A DNA stretch of 13,677 nt from an uncultured Cryomorphaceae bacterium (GTDB taxonomy: Bacteria; Bacteroidota; Bacteroidia; Flavobacteriales; Schleiferiaceae), in assembly GCA_937900215.1 (NCBI GenBank), contig CALCFH010000194.1:1-13677 (forward strand), read 5' to 3'. Below the pieces are notes generated by a model that worked only from the letters and a program-made list of their open reading frames with translations, searched no databases and was not told where the DNA came from. Positions 1 through 7,404 of the stretch are shown here, in pieces (position 1 is the stretch's first letter; each line of letters starts with the position of its first letter). Both the position numbers and the translations under genes were made by a program.

Positions 1-1
1 C

Positions 2-703
2 CTAGGAATGGATGCATGGAGAAAGCATGTGATGAGTTTTGGAATGGGTGATTTTCTAAACAACGACCTTCCTACTGGAAGAAGAGGATTTGTACCCAGT
101 GCAGCGTATTTCAATAAAGCATTCGGATACCAACATTGGAAAGCTGTTAGCACCATTTCGCTTGGCATTGGGCAAGGTGAATTGCTGTTGACTCCCATAC
201 AAATGGCCAATATGGCGGCTACCATTGCCAATAGAGGCCATTATTACACTCCACATATTGTTCGAGATGTAGGAGGCACTGTGAATGAAAACTACATAAA
301 ACCACATAAAACTACTATAGACCCAGCTCATTTTGAGCCTGTTATTGAAGGAATGCACAAAGTATTTGAAGAGGGAACGGGAAGAGCCTCGCGCATTGAG
401 TCTATTCCTATGTGCGGCAAAACGGGCACCGCGGAGAATCCACACGGACAAGACCATTCTATATTTATTGCCTTTGCGCCAAAAGAAAATCCAACCATCG
501 CTATTTCCATCATTGTAGAAAATGGCTACTGGGGTTCCAGATGGGCAGCTCCTATTGCGAGTCTTATGATGGAAAGCTACATCAATGATAGCATTTCTAG
601 ACCGGATCTTGTAAAACGTATGATGGAAGGCAACCTAGACGATCAATACGCCAAACAAGCGGAGGAACTAGCGGCTAAAAAACTCAAACTCTTAGCCAAA
701 TGA
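2..703 (+). CDS. mrdA: Penicillin-binding protein 2 (peptidoglycan D,D-transpeptidase), 3' part only
   Basis: This is the C-terminal part of the elongasome transpeptidase, which cross-links peptidoglycan peptides in the periplasm during side-wall growth. The reading frame is open from the left edge (codons Leu-Gly before the first Met at base 8), so the N-terminal anchor, dimerisation domain and SxxK/SxN motifs lie outside the window. What remains is the end of the transpeptidase domain. It contains a GIGQGELLLTPIQMA segment typical of PBP2/PBP3 enzymes and the third active-site motif KTGT (bases 419-430, in CGKTGTAENPHG). A hydrophilic, Lys/Ala-rich tail follows. The stop codon overlaps the rodA start (ATGA, bases 700-703), the usual mrdA-rodA arrangement, and this supports PBP2 over the division enzyme PBP3. 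The identification is firm; only the missing 5' part is unknown. Confidence 0.93.
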   Translation, partial: LGMDAWRKHVMSFGMGDFLNNDLPTGRRGFVPSAAYFNKAFGYQHWKAVSTISLGIGQGELLLTPIQMANMAATIANRGHYYTPHIVRDVGGTVNENYIKPHKTTIDPAHFEPVIEGMHKVFEEGTGRASRIESIPMCGKTGTAENPHGQDHSIFIAFAPKENPTIAISIIVENGYWGSRWAAPIASLMMESYINDSISRPDLVKRMMEGNLDDQYAKQAEELAAKKLKLLAK

Positions 704-1956
704 GAGAAAGTAGAACCATATTCACCCATCTCGATTGGTTTACTGTTGGCATCTACCTTGTTCTTGTCTTTTTAGGTTGGATTAATATCTATGCGGCGGC
801 ATTCAACGAAAACCATCCGTCTATTACAGATATGTCTCAAGAATATGGAAAACAACTTTTCTGGATCTTAAGCTCGATTGGCCTCTTTGTCGTTATCCTT
901 TTTCTAGATGGAAGGCTCTATGAAAGGCTAGCCACTCCTATATACCTTAGCGCACTGCTCTTATTAGCAGGGGTTTTAATCTTTGGAACCACAATTAGTG
1001 GAGCGCGCTCTTGGTACACATTCGGTGGTTTTAGCCTACAACCCTCGGAGTTCATGAAGTTCGCTACCGCCTTAGCCGTTGCCAAAGTGCTCTCCGCCAA
1101 AGAAGGACGCATCACTCGAAAAGAACGCTGGCTTACCGCTCTTGTCATTGCCATTCCTATCCTTCTTATTCTACCTCAACCCGATCTGGGCTCTGCCATT
1201 GTCTATTTTGCATTTCTTTTACCGCTCTACCGAGAAGGCATGCCTGCTTGGATTTTAACGGCTTTGCTGGTTATGAGTATACTGTTTATCCTCAGTCTCC
1301 TCTTCCCTCTTTCTACTATGGTTCTAGGTATACTCGCACTCCTAGCTTTGGCAATATTCATCCTTCGCAAACAGAAAAAAGCTTGGTTGTGGTTGGCCCT
1401 CGCAGCCATTGCTTCTATTCTAGTCGTTCTGTCTGTAGACTACGCCTTTAATGAGTTGTTAGAAGACAGACACAGAAATAGAATTAATATCCTACTCGGT
1501 AAAGCTGAAGATCCAAAAGGCATAGGATACAATACCAATCAAAGTATGATTGCCATTGGCTCAGGTGGATTAATTGGCAAGGGCTTTATGAAGGGTACTC
1601 AAACCAAATTTAACTTTGTGCCTGAACAAACAACCGACTTTATTTTTTGCACTGTGGGCGAGGAATGGGGCTTTTTAGGAAGTGCCACGGTAATAATCCT
1701 ATTCACTGTGCTCTTCTTCAGGCTTATTTATTTATCCGAACGGCAACGCTCTTCATTTAGTAGAATTTACGGCTATTCAGTCACCGCCATTCTCTTTCTG
1801 CACGTCTGTGTAAATATTGCCATGACCATTGGCTTGGCCCCAGTTATTGGTATTCCCCTGCCTTTCTTTAGCTATGGAGGCTCTTCCTTATGGGGATTTA
1901 CCATCTTGCTTTTCATCTTTCTCAGACTCGATGCCTACCGATTGCAAATCCTTTGA
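700..1956 (+). CDS. rodA: RodA, SEDS-family peptidoglycan glycosyltransferase of the elongasome
   Basis: RodA polymerises lipid II into glycan strands together with PBP2 in the inner membrane. The 418-residue protein is strongly hydrophobic with many membrane segments. SEDS signatures run in order: GARSW and LQPSEFMK near residues 101-120, PQPDLGSA, the RINILLGKAEDPKGIGYNTNQS loop region, GSGGLIGKGFMKGTQ, PEQTTDFIF at 308-316, and GIPLPFFSYGGSS near the C terminus. Asp313 in TTDF matches the position of the essential acidic residue known in RodA proteins. The start ATG overlaps the mrdA stop by four bases, which implies translational coupling. The protein is longer than Escherichia coli RodA (370 residues). 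The extra length falls between PDLG and HRNRIN and looks like about two additional hydrophobic helices separated by RKQKKAW. FtsW is an alternative within the family, but the PBP2 neighbour argues for RodA. Confidence 0.95.
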   Translation: MRESRTIFTHLDWFTVGIYLVLVFLGWINIYAAAFNENHPSITDMSQEYGKQLFWILSSIGLFVVILFLDGRLYERLATPIYLSALLLLAGVLIFGTTISGARSWYTFGGFSLQPSEFMKFATALAVAKVLSAKEGRITRKERWLTALVIAIPILLILPQPDLGSAIVYFAFLLPLYREGMPAWILTALLVMSILFILSLLFPLSTMVLGILALLALAIFILRKQKKAWLWLALAAIASILVVLSVDYAFNELLEDRHRNRINILLGKAEDPKGIGYNTNQSMIAIGSGGLIGKGFMKGTQTKFNFVPEQTTDFIFCTVGEEWGFLGSATVIILFTVLFFRLIYLSERQRSSFSRIYGYSVTAILFLHVCVNIAMTIGLAPVIGIPLPFFSYGGSSLWGFTILLFIFLRLDAYRLQIL

Positions 1957-2027
1957 TTAAAGGTTCTTCATACACAATCAATTAAAGAGTATATTTCGTT
2001 TCTATTTTTACATTAAAACCACCTACT

Positions 2028-2369
2028 ATGGAAATTGATAAGGTAAATCAGTATTTAATGGCCAATGCCAAGTACTTTAACTCACGAGATGTCATGCTTA
2101 TTCGCGATGGTTTATTGGAGGCAGATGATTCAAAACTATTGCCTTTAATGAGCACAGAGTTTAAAGATCCTACCATTATGCTTATCATTTCTATACTCGC
2201 TGGACAACTGGGTGTAGATCGTTTTCTCCTGGGCGAAGTGGGGTTGGGTGTTTTAAAACTAATTACCTGCGGTGGATTAGGTATCTGGGCCATTGTAGAC
2301 TGGTTTCTAATTATGGATAAAACAAAAGACTACAATAACCAAAGAATACAACAAGCTCTTATGCGATGA
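2028..2369 (+). CDS. TM2 domain-containing small membrane protein
   Basis: This is a 113-residue protein with a soluble N-terminal segment (residues 1-46) and a TM2 domain (about 47-99). Two hydrophobic helices, near 48-68 and 72-95, flank a short turn carrying GVDRFLLGEVGLG. That turn matches the conserved DRF/LG pattern of TM2 proteins. The C terminus (DKTKDYNNQRIQQA) is hydrophilic. The biochemical role of bacterial TM2 proteins is unknown. It is the first gene of a four-gene run, and its stop overlaps the next start (ATGA, bases 2366-2369). The 71-base gap after rodA is A/T-rich. It contains a poor promoter match, TATATTTC at 1990-1997, so separate transcription from rodA is possible but not shown. 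There is no clear Shine-Dalgarno sequence before the ATG. Confidence 0.85.
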   Translation: MEIDKVNQYLMANAKYFNSRDVMLIRDGLLEADDSKLLPLMSTEFKDPTIMLIISILAGQLGVDRFLLGEVGLGVLKLITCGGLGIWAIVDWFLIMDKTKDYNNQRIQQALMR

Positions 2370-2767
2370 AGTGCAGCCGCTTAGTATGGTTTTTAAGAGT
2401 ATTTACCTTTGGTAGCTGGCTTTGGCTACTGTTCAACACCCATGAACATGCTGGCTTTAGTCTATGCATTTTTAAAAACCTCAGCGGCTATCCTTGTCCT
2501 GCTTGTGGTACTACTCGATCTGTTTTGCTGATTCTCGATGGCCATTTTTGGCAAGCAAGCCTGCTCAATCCTTTGGGTTGGCTGGCATTCTTTGGCTTAA
2601 TTCTGACCAGTATTCTATTGCTCTTCGATTTTATTCGATCTACTTCTTATACCGAAAAGCTATTTTTCACTCTCGAAAAAAGCCTCAAGGTCAAACCCAG
2701 TATTCAAGTATTTATTCTAACTCTTATTATTCTCAATTGGATATGGAACATTCAGAAGCAACTGTAA
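2366..2767 (+). CDS. DUF2752 family membrane protein
   Basis: This 133-residue protein is recognised by the DUF2752 signature. Cys34 (FSLCIFKNLSG) precedes the motif CPACGTTR at residues 44-51, and NPLGW follows at 68-72. The hydrophobic segments lie near residues 8-23, 70-90 and 112-128. The paired cysteines suggest a metal or redox site, but this is inference; the family has no established function. The start overlaps the TM2 stop by four bases. The 3' end overlaps the following gene by 25 bases, so the three small genes are probably co-translated. The initiator ATG codes for a short basic start (MKCSR) before the first helix, as expected for an inner-membrane protein. The family assignment is confident, the role is not. 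Confidence 0.85.
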   Translation: MKCSRLVWFLRVFTFGSWLWLLFNTHEHAGFSLCIFKNLSGYPCPACGTTRSVLLILDGHFWQASLLNPLGWLAFFGLILTSILLLFDFIRSTSYTEKLFFTLEKSLKVKPSIQVFILTLIILNWIWNIQKQL

Positions 2768-3183
2768 TAGATTTAAGCGATGTGCACGACTTTGAATTTG
2801 GTAAGGCTTCTAATGCTTACTTAATGTCTATTGTTGCTTTTATGGTTGGATTGCCCCTCCCTATTATCAACTTGGCTGCCACCGGCATTATCTTCCTCGA
2901 AAGCAGGAAATCAACCTTCTTTGTTCGATGGCATAGCACTCAAGCTTTGCTCTCGCAATTGTTAACGGTATTGCTCAACTCGGGTTCTTTCTACTGGACT
3001 TTCGCTATTATTTTCGGAAACATTCCTTTAACCGATGCATACATTGCCTATCTCATTGTGGTGATCTTATTCAATCTTTGGGAGTGGATTAGCACCCTTC
3101 TGGCCGCCTCCGCTTTGCGCAAGGGAAAACATTATGAACTCTACTTTTTTGGTGCCATTACCCATCTTATTATCAAAAAATGA
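2743..3183 (+). CDS. DUF4870-like (Tic20-like fold) small membrane protein
   Basis: A 146-residue product is read from ATG 2743. The open frame extends up to 2494, but that upstream stretch lies on the DUF2752 coding sequence in another frame and gives unrelated sequence, so the 2743 start is preferred. It begins with a polar segment (residues 1-22), followed by about three hydrophobic regions (roughly 24-52, 66-92 and 96-122). The pattern ATGIIFLESRKS, then FVRWHSTQALLSQ, resembles the conserved 'F..FH..QAL' element of DUF4870/Tic20-type proteins. The match is made by eye and is weaker than for the neighbours. The function is unknown. Its 5' end overlaps DUF2752 by 25 bases and its stop overlaps the M48 start (ATGA, 3180-3183). 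This placement suggests it acts with, or is produced alongside, the other membrane proteins of the run. Confidence 0.72.
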   Translation: MEHSEATVIDLSDVHDFEFGKASNAYLMSIVAFMVGLPLPIINLAATGIIFLESRKSTFFVRWHSTQALLSQLLTVLLNSGSFYWTFAIIFGNIPLTDAYIAYLIVVILFNLWEWISTLLAASALRKGKHYELYFFGAITHLIIKK

Positions 3184-4001
3184 ATAATTCCAACAAAGCA
3201 TTTAATCAAGCCATTGCTCTTTTAGGTGGATTGGCCTTTGCATGGTATCTTTTGTCGCTTGTTCCCTTTACAAAAAATGCGGAGTGGACAAAGTTGCACA
3301 GAGAACAAGAAGAAAAAATTGGTGACTGGATGCTAAAATCCATGACTTTAGGCCATGACTCTCTCATCTCTGCCCAGTTAGATTCTATTACAAAGGTGTT
3401 GCTAGATGATTTGTTGATTCAGAATAACGATTTACGCTCAAAGGTGAAGGTGCATTTGATTCAGTCAGATGAAATCAATGCCTTTGCCTTGCCCGGCGAC
3501 CATATTGTTGTATTTAGTGGAATTTTAAAGGAAATGGAATCGGTTAATCAATATGCTGGAGTTCTCGCTCATGAGCTTGCCCATCTTCAAGAAAGCCACA
3601 TTCTCAAGCGGGTAACCCGCGAAATAGGTTTTTCTATTCTCATAAGCATGATCACTGGCTCAGGAGGTGGGGGAATTCAAAAAGTAGCAGGTGAACTCAG
3701 TGGCTTGGCTTTTTCCCGCAACGAAGAAAAGGAAGCCGACTTAGTTGGTGCTGAAATGATGGTTCAGGCTGGCATCAATCCGCGTGAACTAGGTGCTCTT
3801 ATGGCTAAGATAGAGGCTCTTACTGAATCAAATGCACAATTTGAGTGGCTATCTTCTCATCCTGCAGGAAAGAACCGCGAAGAGTATCTCATGCAGTATG
3901 AGCTTCCTGCGCACTTTAGGGAGGATATTAAAATGGAAAGGGCGTCTTGGCTAAAATGCCTAGACGCCCTTTCAGAATCTACTGAGGAAGAATATCAATA
4001 A
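3180..4001 (+). CDS. M48 family zinc metalloprotease, membrane-anchored
   Basis: This 273-residue peptidase probably acts on envelope proteins. One N-terminal hydrophobic segment (about residues 9-29) would anchor it, with no lipobox cysteine. The catalytic domain shows NAFALPGDHIVVFSGIL, then the zinc-binding HELAH at residues 131-135 (AHELAHLQESH). The third-ligand region NEEKEAD lies at 181-187, and a C-terminal SSHPAGKNREEYL resembles the 'HP...R' element of M48 enzymes. All of the catalytic residues expected for the family are present. Known relatives (BepA/YfgC, LoiP, HtpX) work in quality control of envelope proteins; the substrate here is unknown. It is the last gene of the TM2-DUF2752-DUF4870-like run. 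Its final codons contain a 12-base inverted repeat and overlap the end of the convergent ppiD by 7 bases. Confidence 0.9.
   Translation: MNNSNKAFNQAIALLGGLAFAWYLLSLVPFTKNAEWTKLHREQEEKIGDWMLKSMTLGHDSLISAQLDSITKVLLDDLLIQNNDLRSKVKVHLIQSDEINAFALPGDHIVVFSGILKEMESVNQYAGVLAHELAHLQESHILKRVTREIGFSILISMITGSGGGGIQKVAGELSGLAFSRNEEKEADLVGAEMMVQAGINPRELGALMAKIEALTESNAQFEWLSSHPAGKNREEYLMQYELPAHFREDIKMERASWLKCLDALSESTEEEYQ
3936..3973 (-). terminator. Hairpin inside the M48 3' coding end, likely terminator for ppiD (perhaps bidirectional)
   Basis: Bases 3936-3947 (GAAAGGGCGTCT) and 3962-3973 (AGACGCCCTTTC) are perfect reverse complements. The stem continues inward after one T/T mismatch with three more GC-rich pairs, leaving a 6-base loop. 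Read on the minus strand, the hairpin sits 22 bases after the ppiD stop and is followed by CATTTTAAT, a short imperfect U tract. On the plus strand there is almost no U tract, so termination of the M48 transcript is less certain. The structure also encodes M48 residues near 253-265. Confidence 0.6.
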
Positions 4002-6193
4002 AACTTCGCTCTATTGTCTTTAATTTTTGCTTCTTTCTCTAAAGCATCAAACAAACCATTCGTTACTCTCGTTCTCATTGGATCTTGGTTGCGCTTTATG
4101 GCTTCGTCATAAAATCCAGGATCAGGCAACTCAATATGTTCGGTAACCATAGCAACATAGGCTGCTCTTTCTCCACCAAATGGCTTTGCAACGGTATTCA
4201 GTTTTAGTCCACTTAAAAAGCCTACAAAGGCTGGCTCACCGCCAATGCCATTTATGTTTGCCTGACTGAAGCCCAACTGCTGCTGACGAATTTGGTCGTT
4301 GGGTATTCCCAGAGCGCTCGCTATTTCTTCTAAGCTATTGCCGCTCTTTGCAGCCTCCTCTAGCTTCTTAACCATCGTTTCTTTCTTCTTTTCAACCAAA
4401 AGCTTTGGCTTTACAATAGCCTCAATTTCTTCTGCGGTAGGAACCCCTTTCTTATACACTTTGTCTAATTGAACAATGATGTACTTCTCTGTTCCTACAG
4501 GGAATAAATGAACATCGTCTACCTTGGTTTCTTCTTTGTAAGCCCAACGTACAATATCTCTGTTGTTACCCAGACCCGAAAGGTTCTCATCAAAGGCTTT
4601 CAAGCTATTCAAGGGTTTCGCACTCATGCCCTGTGCCTCAGCAGTTGCACCCAAGCGCAAGTCGCCAATACTTGAAGCGAAGTTCGATGCAAGTGTATAG
4701 GTATTGTCTAAGGTTGCTTCAGAAGGTGTAAGTTTTCTGCCAATTCTTGCAACACGAATGGATTCTGTATCGCCTTTCTGGGCAGTAATTTCTACAATGT
4801 GGAATCCGAATTCAGTTATTACAAAACCCAACTTACCTGTTTTATTGTAAAAACAGAAATCGGCAAACGGCTTGGCCATACTTCTTTGCTCAAACCAATC
4901 TAAGTCTCCTCCTTTGGTTTTGGCTACCGCATCATCGTTGTACTGATTGCTGATGGCTTCAAACTGAGATCTATCCTTTTCTAAAAGGGCAAATAGGCTA
5001 TCGGCCAACTGCTTTCCTTCTTGTGGACTGCGGGTTACTGTTTCAGCTGCACGCGTTGCTCCTTGAACGGATATTAAGATATGCTTGGCGCGAACGCTAT
5101 CTGGAATAACGGTTTTATTTACCACCTTAATCAGCTGCCACATTCCATCTTCTTCGTAGGGTCCGTAGACAAATCCGGCAGGAGCATTCCATATATTAGA
5201 ATCAAGTAAAGGAGACAAACTCTCTCTCTTATAATATGCACCGTCATAAGGCAACTCAGAGTTCGCCATCACAAATAGAGAATCATTCTCCGTTTTGTCA
5301 AAACCAAAAATGGTGTCGTTCTTGCCCGTCGGACTGCTTAACACTTTGCCATTCTTAAGTTCATTCAGCTCGGCTAAAAGTTGGTTCTTATCTTCTTCAG
5401 AAGGATTTATCGGGAAGGTCACATAGGTGATGGCTCTCTCCTCTTGCTTTCTCTCATATACATTTATATTCTTTTTGATATACGCATTCATCTCTGCAAC
5501 ACTCACCTCTATGGTAGAGTCTGCAATAACATCGTAGCGCAAGGCAATGTATTTGGCTTGGTAAGAGTCATTCTGATCAAAATAGTCTTGTCTAGCCAAG
5601 GCCGTTGGATAGTAAATACCCATTTGTACTGCCTTGTTGAATTTATCTGTTAGACTTTGCTTTCCGATGGCCGTTTCGAAAAGAAGCCAGTTTTTCCAAA
5701 TATCTGCTGCCTGAGGCTCAACCCCAATATTGTCGCGGATATTAGCCAAAGCTGCTTTAAATTGATCTCTGCTAAACTGACCCGTTTGTGGATCTAAAAA
5801 CGACTGATTGGTAGCTATGCTCTGATGTGCAATCACTCTTTCAAAAAGCTCTTTGTCGGTTAAAGTAAATCCATTTGCTTCTTGAATATCACCTAAAATC
5901 TTATCGCGTACAGCAGCATTCCAAACCTGATCTGCAAATTGCTTTTCGGTTACATTGTTGAATGCCTGATCTCCTGTGTTTGAAATGTACGAAGCTCTTG
6001 CTTCCTCCATCTTCTTGCTGAATTCTTGAATGTCGATTTTATCTCCATTCACACTTCCAACCACATTTACCCCTCCGAGTAACATTGAGTTTCCGGAAGA
6101 AAACAAATCAGTTAGTATGAAGGCTAGCATTGCTAAACCTATTACGAGTATCAGAAGGCGCGAACGCTGACGAATCTTTTCTAAAGTTGCCAT
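3995..6193 (-). CDS. ppiD: PpiD/SurA-type peptidyl-prolyl cis-trans isomerase, periplasmic chaperone
   Basis: This 732-residue protein has one N-terminal membrane anchor (about residues 13-33, after MATLEKIRQRSR) and a large periplasmic part. It helps fold proteins leaving the Sec translocon. Residues about 36-200 form a SurA/PpiD-like N-terminal helical domain (NGDKIDIQEFSKKMEE and following). A parvulin (rotamase) domain lies near residues 362-468. It shows RAKHILIS, KGGDLDWF, FADFCFY and FGFHIVEI in the right order, including both histidines expected in the parvulin active site. The C-terminal 260 residues are a further helical or chaperone region. Length and layout fit PpiD of Bacteroidota, which is longer than the Escherichia coli protein (about 620). 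It stands alone: the gene upstream ends 119 bases away, and the 3' end converges on the M48 gene with a 7-base overlap. Confidence 0.9.
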   Translation of the reverse strand: MATLEKIRQRSRLLILVIGLAMLAFILTDLFSSGNSMLLGGVNVVGSVNGDKIDIQEFSKKMEEARASYISNTGDQAFNNVTEKQFADQVWNAAVRDKILGDIQEANGFTLTDKELFERVIAHQSIATNQSFLDPQTGQFSRDQFKAALANIRDNIGVEPQAADIWKNWLLFETAIGKQSLTDKFNKAVQMGIYYPTALARQDYFDQNDSYQAKYIALRYDVIADSTIEVSVAEMNAYIKKNINVYERKQEERAITYVTFPINPSEEDKNQLLAELNELKNGKVLSSPTGKNDTIFGFDKTENDSLFVMANSELPYDGAYYKRESLSPLLDSNIWNAPAGFVYGPYEEDGMWQLIKVVNKTVIPDSVRAKHILISVQGATRAAETVTRSPQEGKQLADSLFALLEKDRSQFEAISNQYNDDAVAKTKGGDLDWFEQRSMAKPFADFCFYNKTGKLGFVITEFGFHIVEITAQKGDTESIRVARIGRKLTPSEATLDNTYTLASNFASSIGDLRLGATAEAQGMSAKPLNSLKAFDENLSGLGNNRDIVRWAYKEETKVDDVHLFPVGTEKYIIVQLDKVYKKGVPTAEEIEAIVKPKLLVEKKKETMVKKLEEAAKSGNSLEEIASALGIPNDQIRQQQLGFSQANINGIGGEPAFVGFLSGLKLNTVAKPFGGERAAYVAMVTEHIELPDPGFYDEAIKRNQDPMRTRVTNGLFDALEKEAKIKDNRAKFY

Positions 6194-6220
6194 TAAAATT
6201 ACCTTGTTTTAGACAGGGGG

Positions 6221-6228
6221 CGAATATA
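6221..6228 (-). promoter_or_regulatory. Candidate -7 promoter element of ppiD
   Basis: On the minus strand the octamer TATATTCG lies 27 bases before the ppiD ATG. It matches the Bacteroidota -7 consensus TAnnTTTG in all but one position. No TTG is found 19-21 bases further upstream (the nearest suitable one is 25 bases away), so this is only a candidate. The spacing to the start codon is typical. Confidence 0.35.
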
Positions 6229-6284
6229 CAACATCAATTCAGAGAGTGGATGCCAATTTTGCGGTCAATTTTATTGCTTTTTAC

Positions 6285-6314
6285 AAAAAGAAAAAATGAC
6301 TCAATGCGCTCATT
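6285..6314 (-). terminator. Weak candidate terminator of the glycosyltransferase unit
   Basis: On the minus strand, AATGA (6314-6310) can pair with TCATT (6299-6295). It is followed by a T-rich run interrupted once by C (TTTT, C, TTTTT; 6294-6285). The stem is only five weak pairs with a 10-base loop, and its first base pairs overlap the stop codon. The T run is the main evidence. Confidence 0.35.
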
Positions 6315-7404
6315 ATCGAATCATTAAATGTTGAAAGACCAATTCGTATTGATCGGCCACTACATCCCAATTATACTTATCTCGCACTAGATTGAGATTG
6401 GCTTTCTTCCAAAGTGCCGCTTCTTGAGATGGAATGGGATCTTCAACCTGACTGCGAAGCTCTTCTGCCGAACTAAAAAAGCGCGCATTGTCATTTAATA
6501 CACTTCTATTGAAGATATTATCGTGCGCATAAATAAGGCAACCACAAGCCATGGCCTCGAGCAGTGACGGATTGGTTCCGCCTACGCTATGCCCGTGGAA
6601 ATACCTGTGTGAATAAAATCGAAGGGCATCGGTTTCTTCTTTTGCATAAATACCGTTGAGAAAACGAATTCTAGAGTCTCTAAACTTCTCCTCCATCCTT
6701 TTTGAAAAAGCATTGGTTCTGTTTCCCACCACTAAGGTTGGATGAGGATATTGGCTTCCAACAACTCCATCCAAAATCATTTCAATATTGTTCTCTGGCT
6801 CCAAGCGGGCCAAAATCAACTGATACTTTCCAGATTCAACGGAGTATTTATCCAATAATTTCATATCTGGATTCTCCGGAACTTCTGCTCCATACGGAAT
6901 GTACACGGCACCGGCTCCATAGCGCTTGGCCAAGTAATCTTGTATGCCCAAAGAGTCTGCAATAAGCTGGTCTGCCTTTCGTGCCGACCATCTTTCGCTC
7001 CATTTTAGAAACTGTTGAACGGTTCGGCTGTACTTAGATCGCTTCCACTCTAAGCCATCCATATTGCTCACAATCTTGCTTTTCCTCGGCAGTAAGTTTT
7101 GCCAAATACCGCTGCTGGTATAACCCAATTGTAGAATGATGTCGTAGCTCCTCTTGTGAGAATCGAGTATACTGAGGAAATCATAGATAAATTGACCAGC
7201 GGTACCCAAGGATTTTTCTGGATCCCAAATGCGCGCAATACGCACTCCTTTCCAGCTCTTCATTTTTATTGGATGTGTATGACTCGTATATACCGTTACG
7301 GCATGGCCTCTTTGCACCATACGCACCGCTAGTTGCTCTGCACATTCCTCGAACCCTCCGTATTGATTAGGAATGCCTCTTGAGCCAAGAATTCCAATTT
7401 TCAT
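6313..7404 (-). CDS. Glycosyltransferase, DUF1972 (rhamnosyltransferase-like) GT4 family
   Basis: This 363-residue cytoplasmic or membrane-associated glycosyltransferase begins MKIGILGSRGIPNQYGGFEE. That is the nucleotide-fold start typical of DUF1972 proteins such as the streptococcal rhamnosyltransferases WchF/Cps2T. In the second half, HGHSVGGTNPSLLEAMACG is the hallmark acceptor/donor-binding loop of the same family, with the glutamate in SLLEA. The donor sugar cannot be deduced; rhamnose transfer is known for relatives but is only a guess here. It is probably involved in exopolysaccharide or O-antigen-like surface glycan synthesis. The start codon overlaps the stop of the upstream glycosyltransferase by four bases (7401-7404), so the two are likely co-translated and may act in sequence on the same glycan. 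No polymerase, flippase or sugar-nucleotide gene lies in the window. Confidence 0.88.
   Translation of the reverse strand: MKIGILGSRGIPNQYGGFEECAEQLAVRMVQRGHAVTVYTSHTHPIKMKSWKGVRIARIWDPEKSLGTAGQFIYDFLSILDSHKRSYDIILQLGYTSSGIWQNLLPRKSKIVSNMDGLEWKRSKYSRTVQQFLKWSERWSARKADQLIADSLGIQDYLAKRYGAGAVYIPYGAEVPENPDMKLLDKYSVESGKYQLILARLEPENNIEMILDGVVGSQYPHPTLVVGNRTNAFSKRMEEKFRDSRIRFLNGIYAKEETDALRFYSHRYFHGHSVGGTNPSLLEAMACGCLIYAHDNIFNRSVLNDNARFFSSAEELRSQVEDPIPSQEAALWKKANLNLVRDKYNWDVVADQYELVFQHLMIR

Noticed and set aside
56..457. 133-codon minus-strand reading frame within mrdA
   Set aside because: It lies fully over the PBP2 coding sequence in another frame and has no family-like features.
2494..2742. Upstream extension of the DUF4870-like gene to ATG 2494
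   Set aside because: The added 83 residues come from the DUF2752 coding region read out of frame and look unlike any membrane protein start; ATG 2743 gives a natural N terminus.
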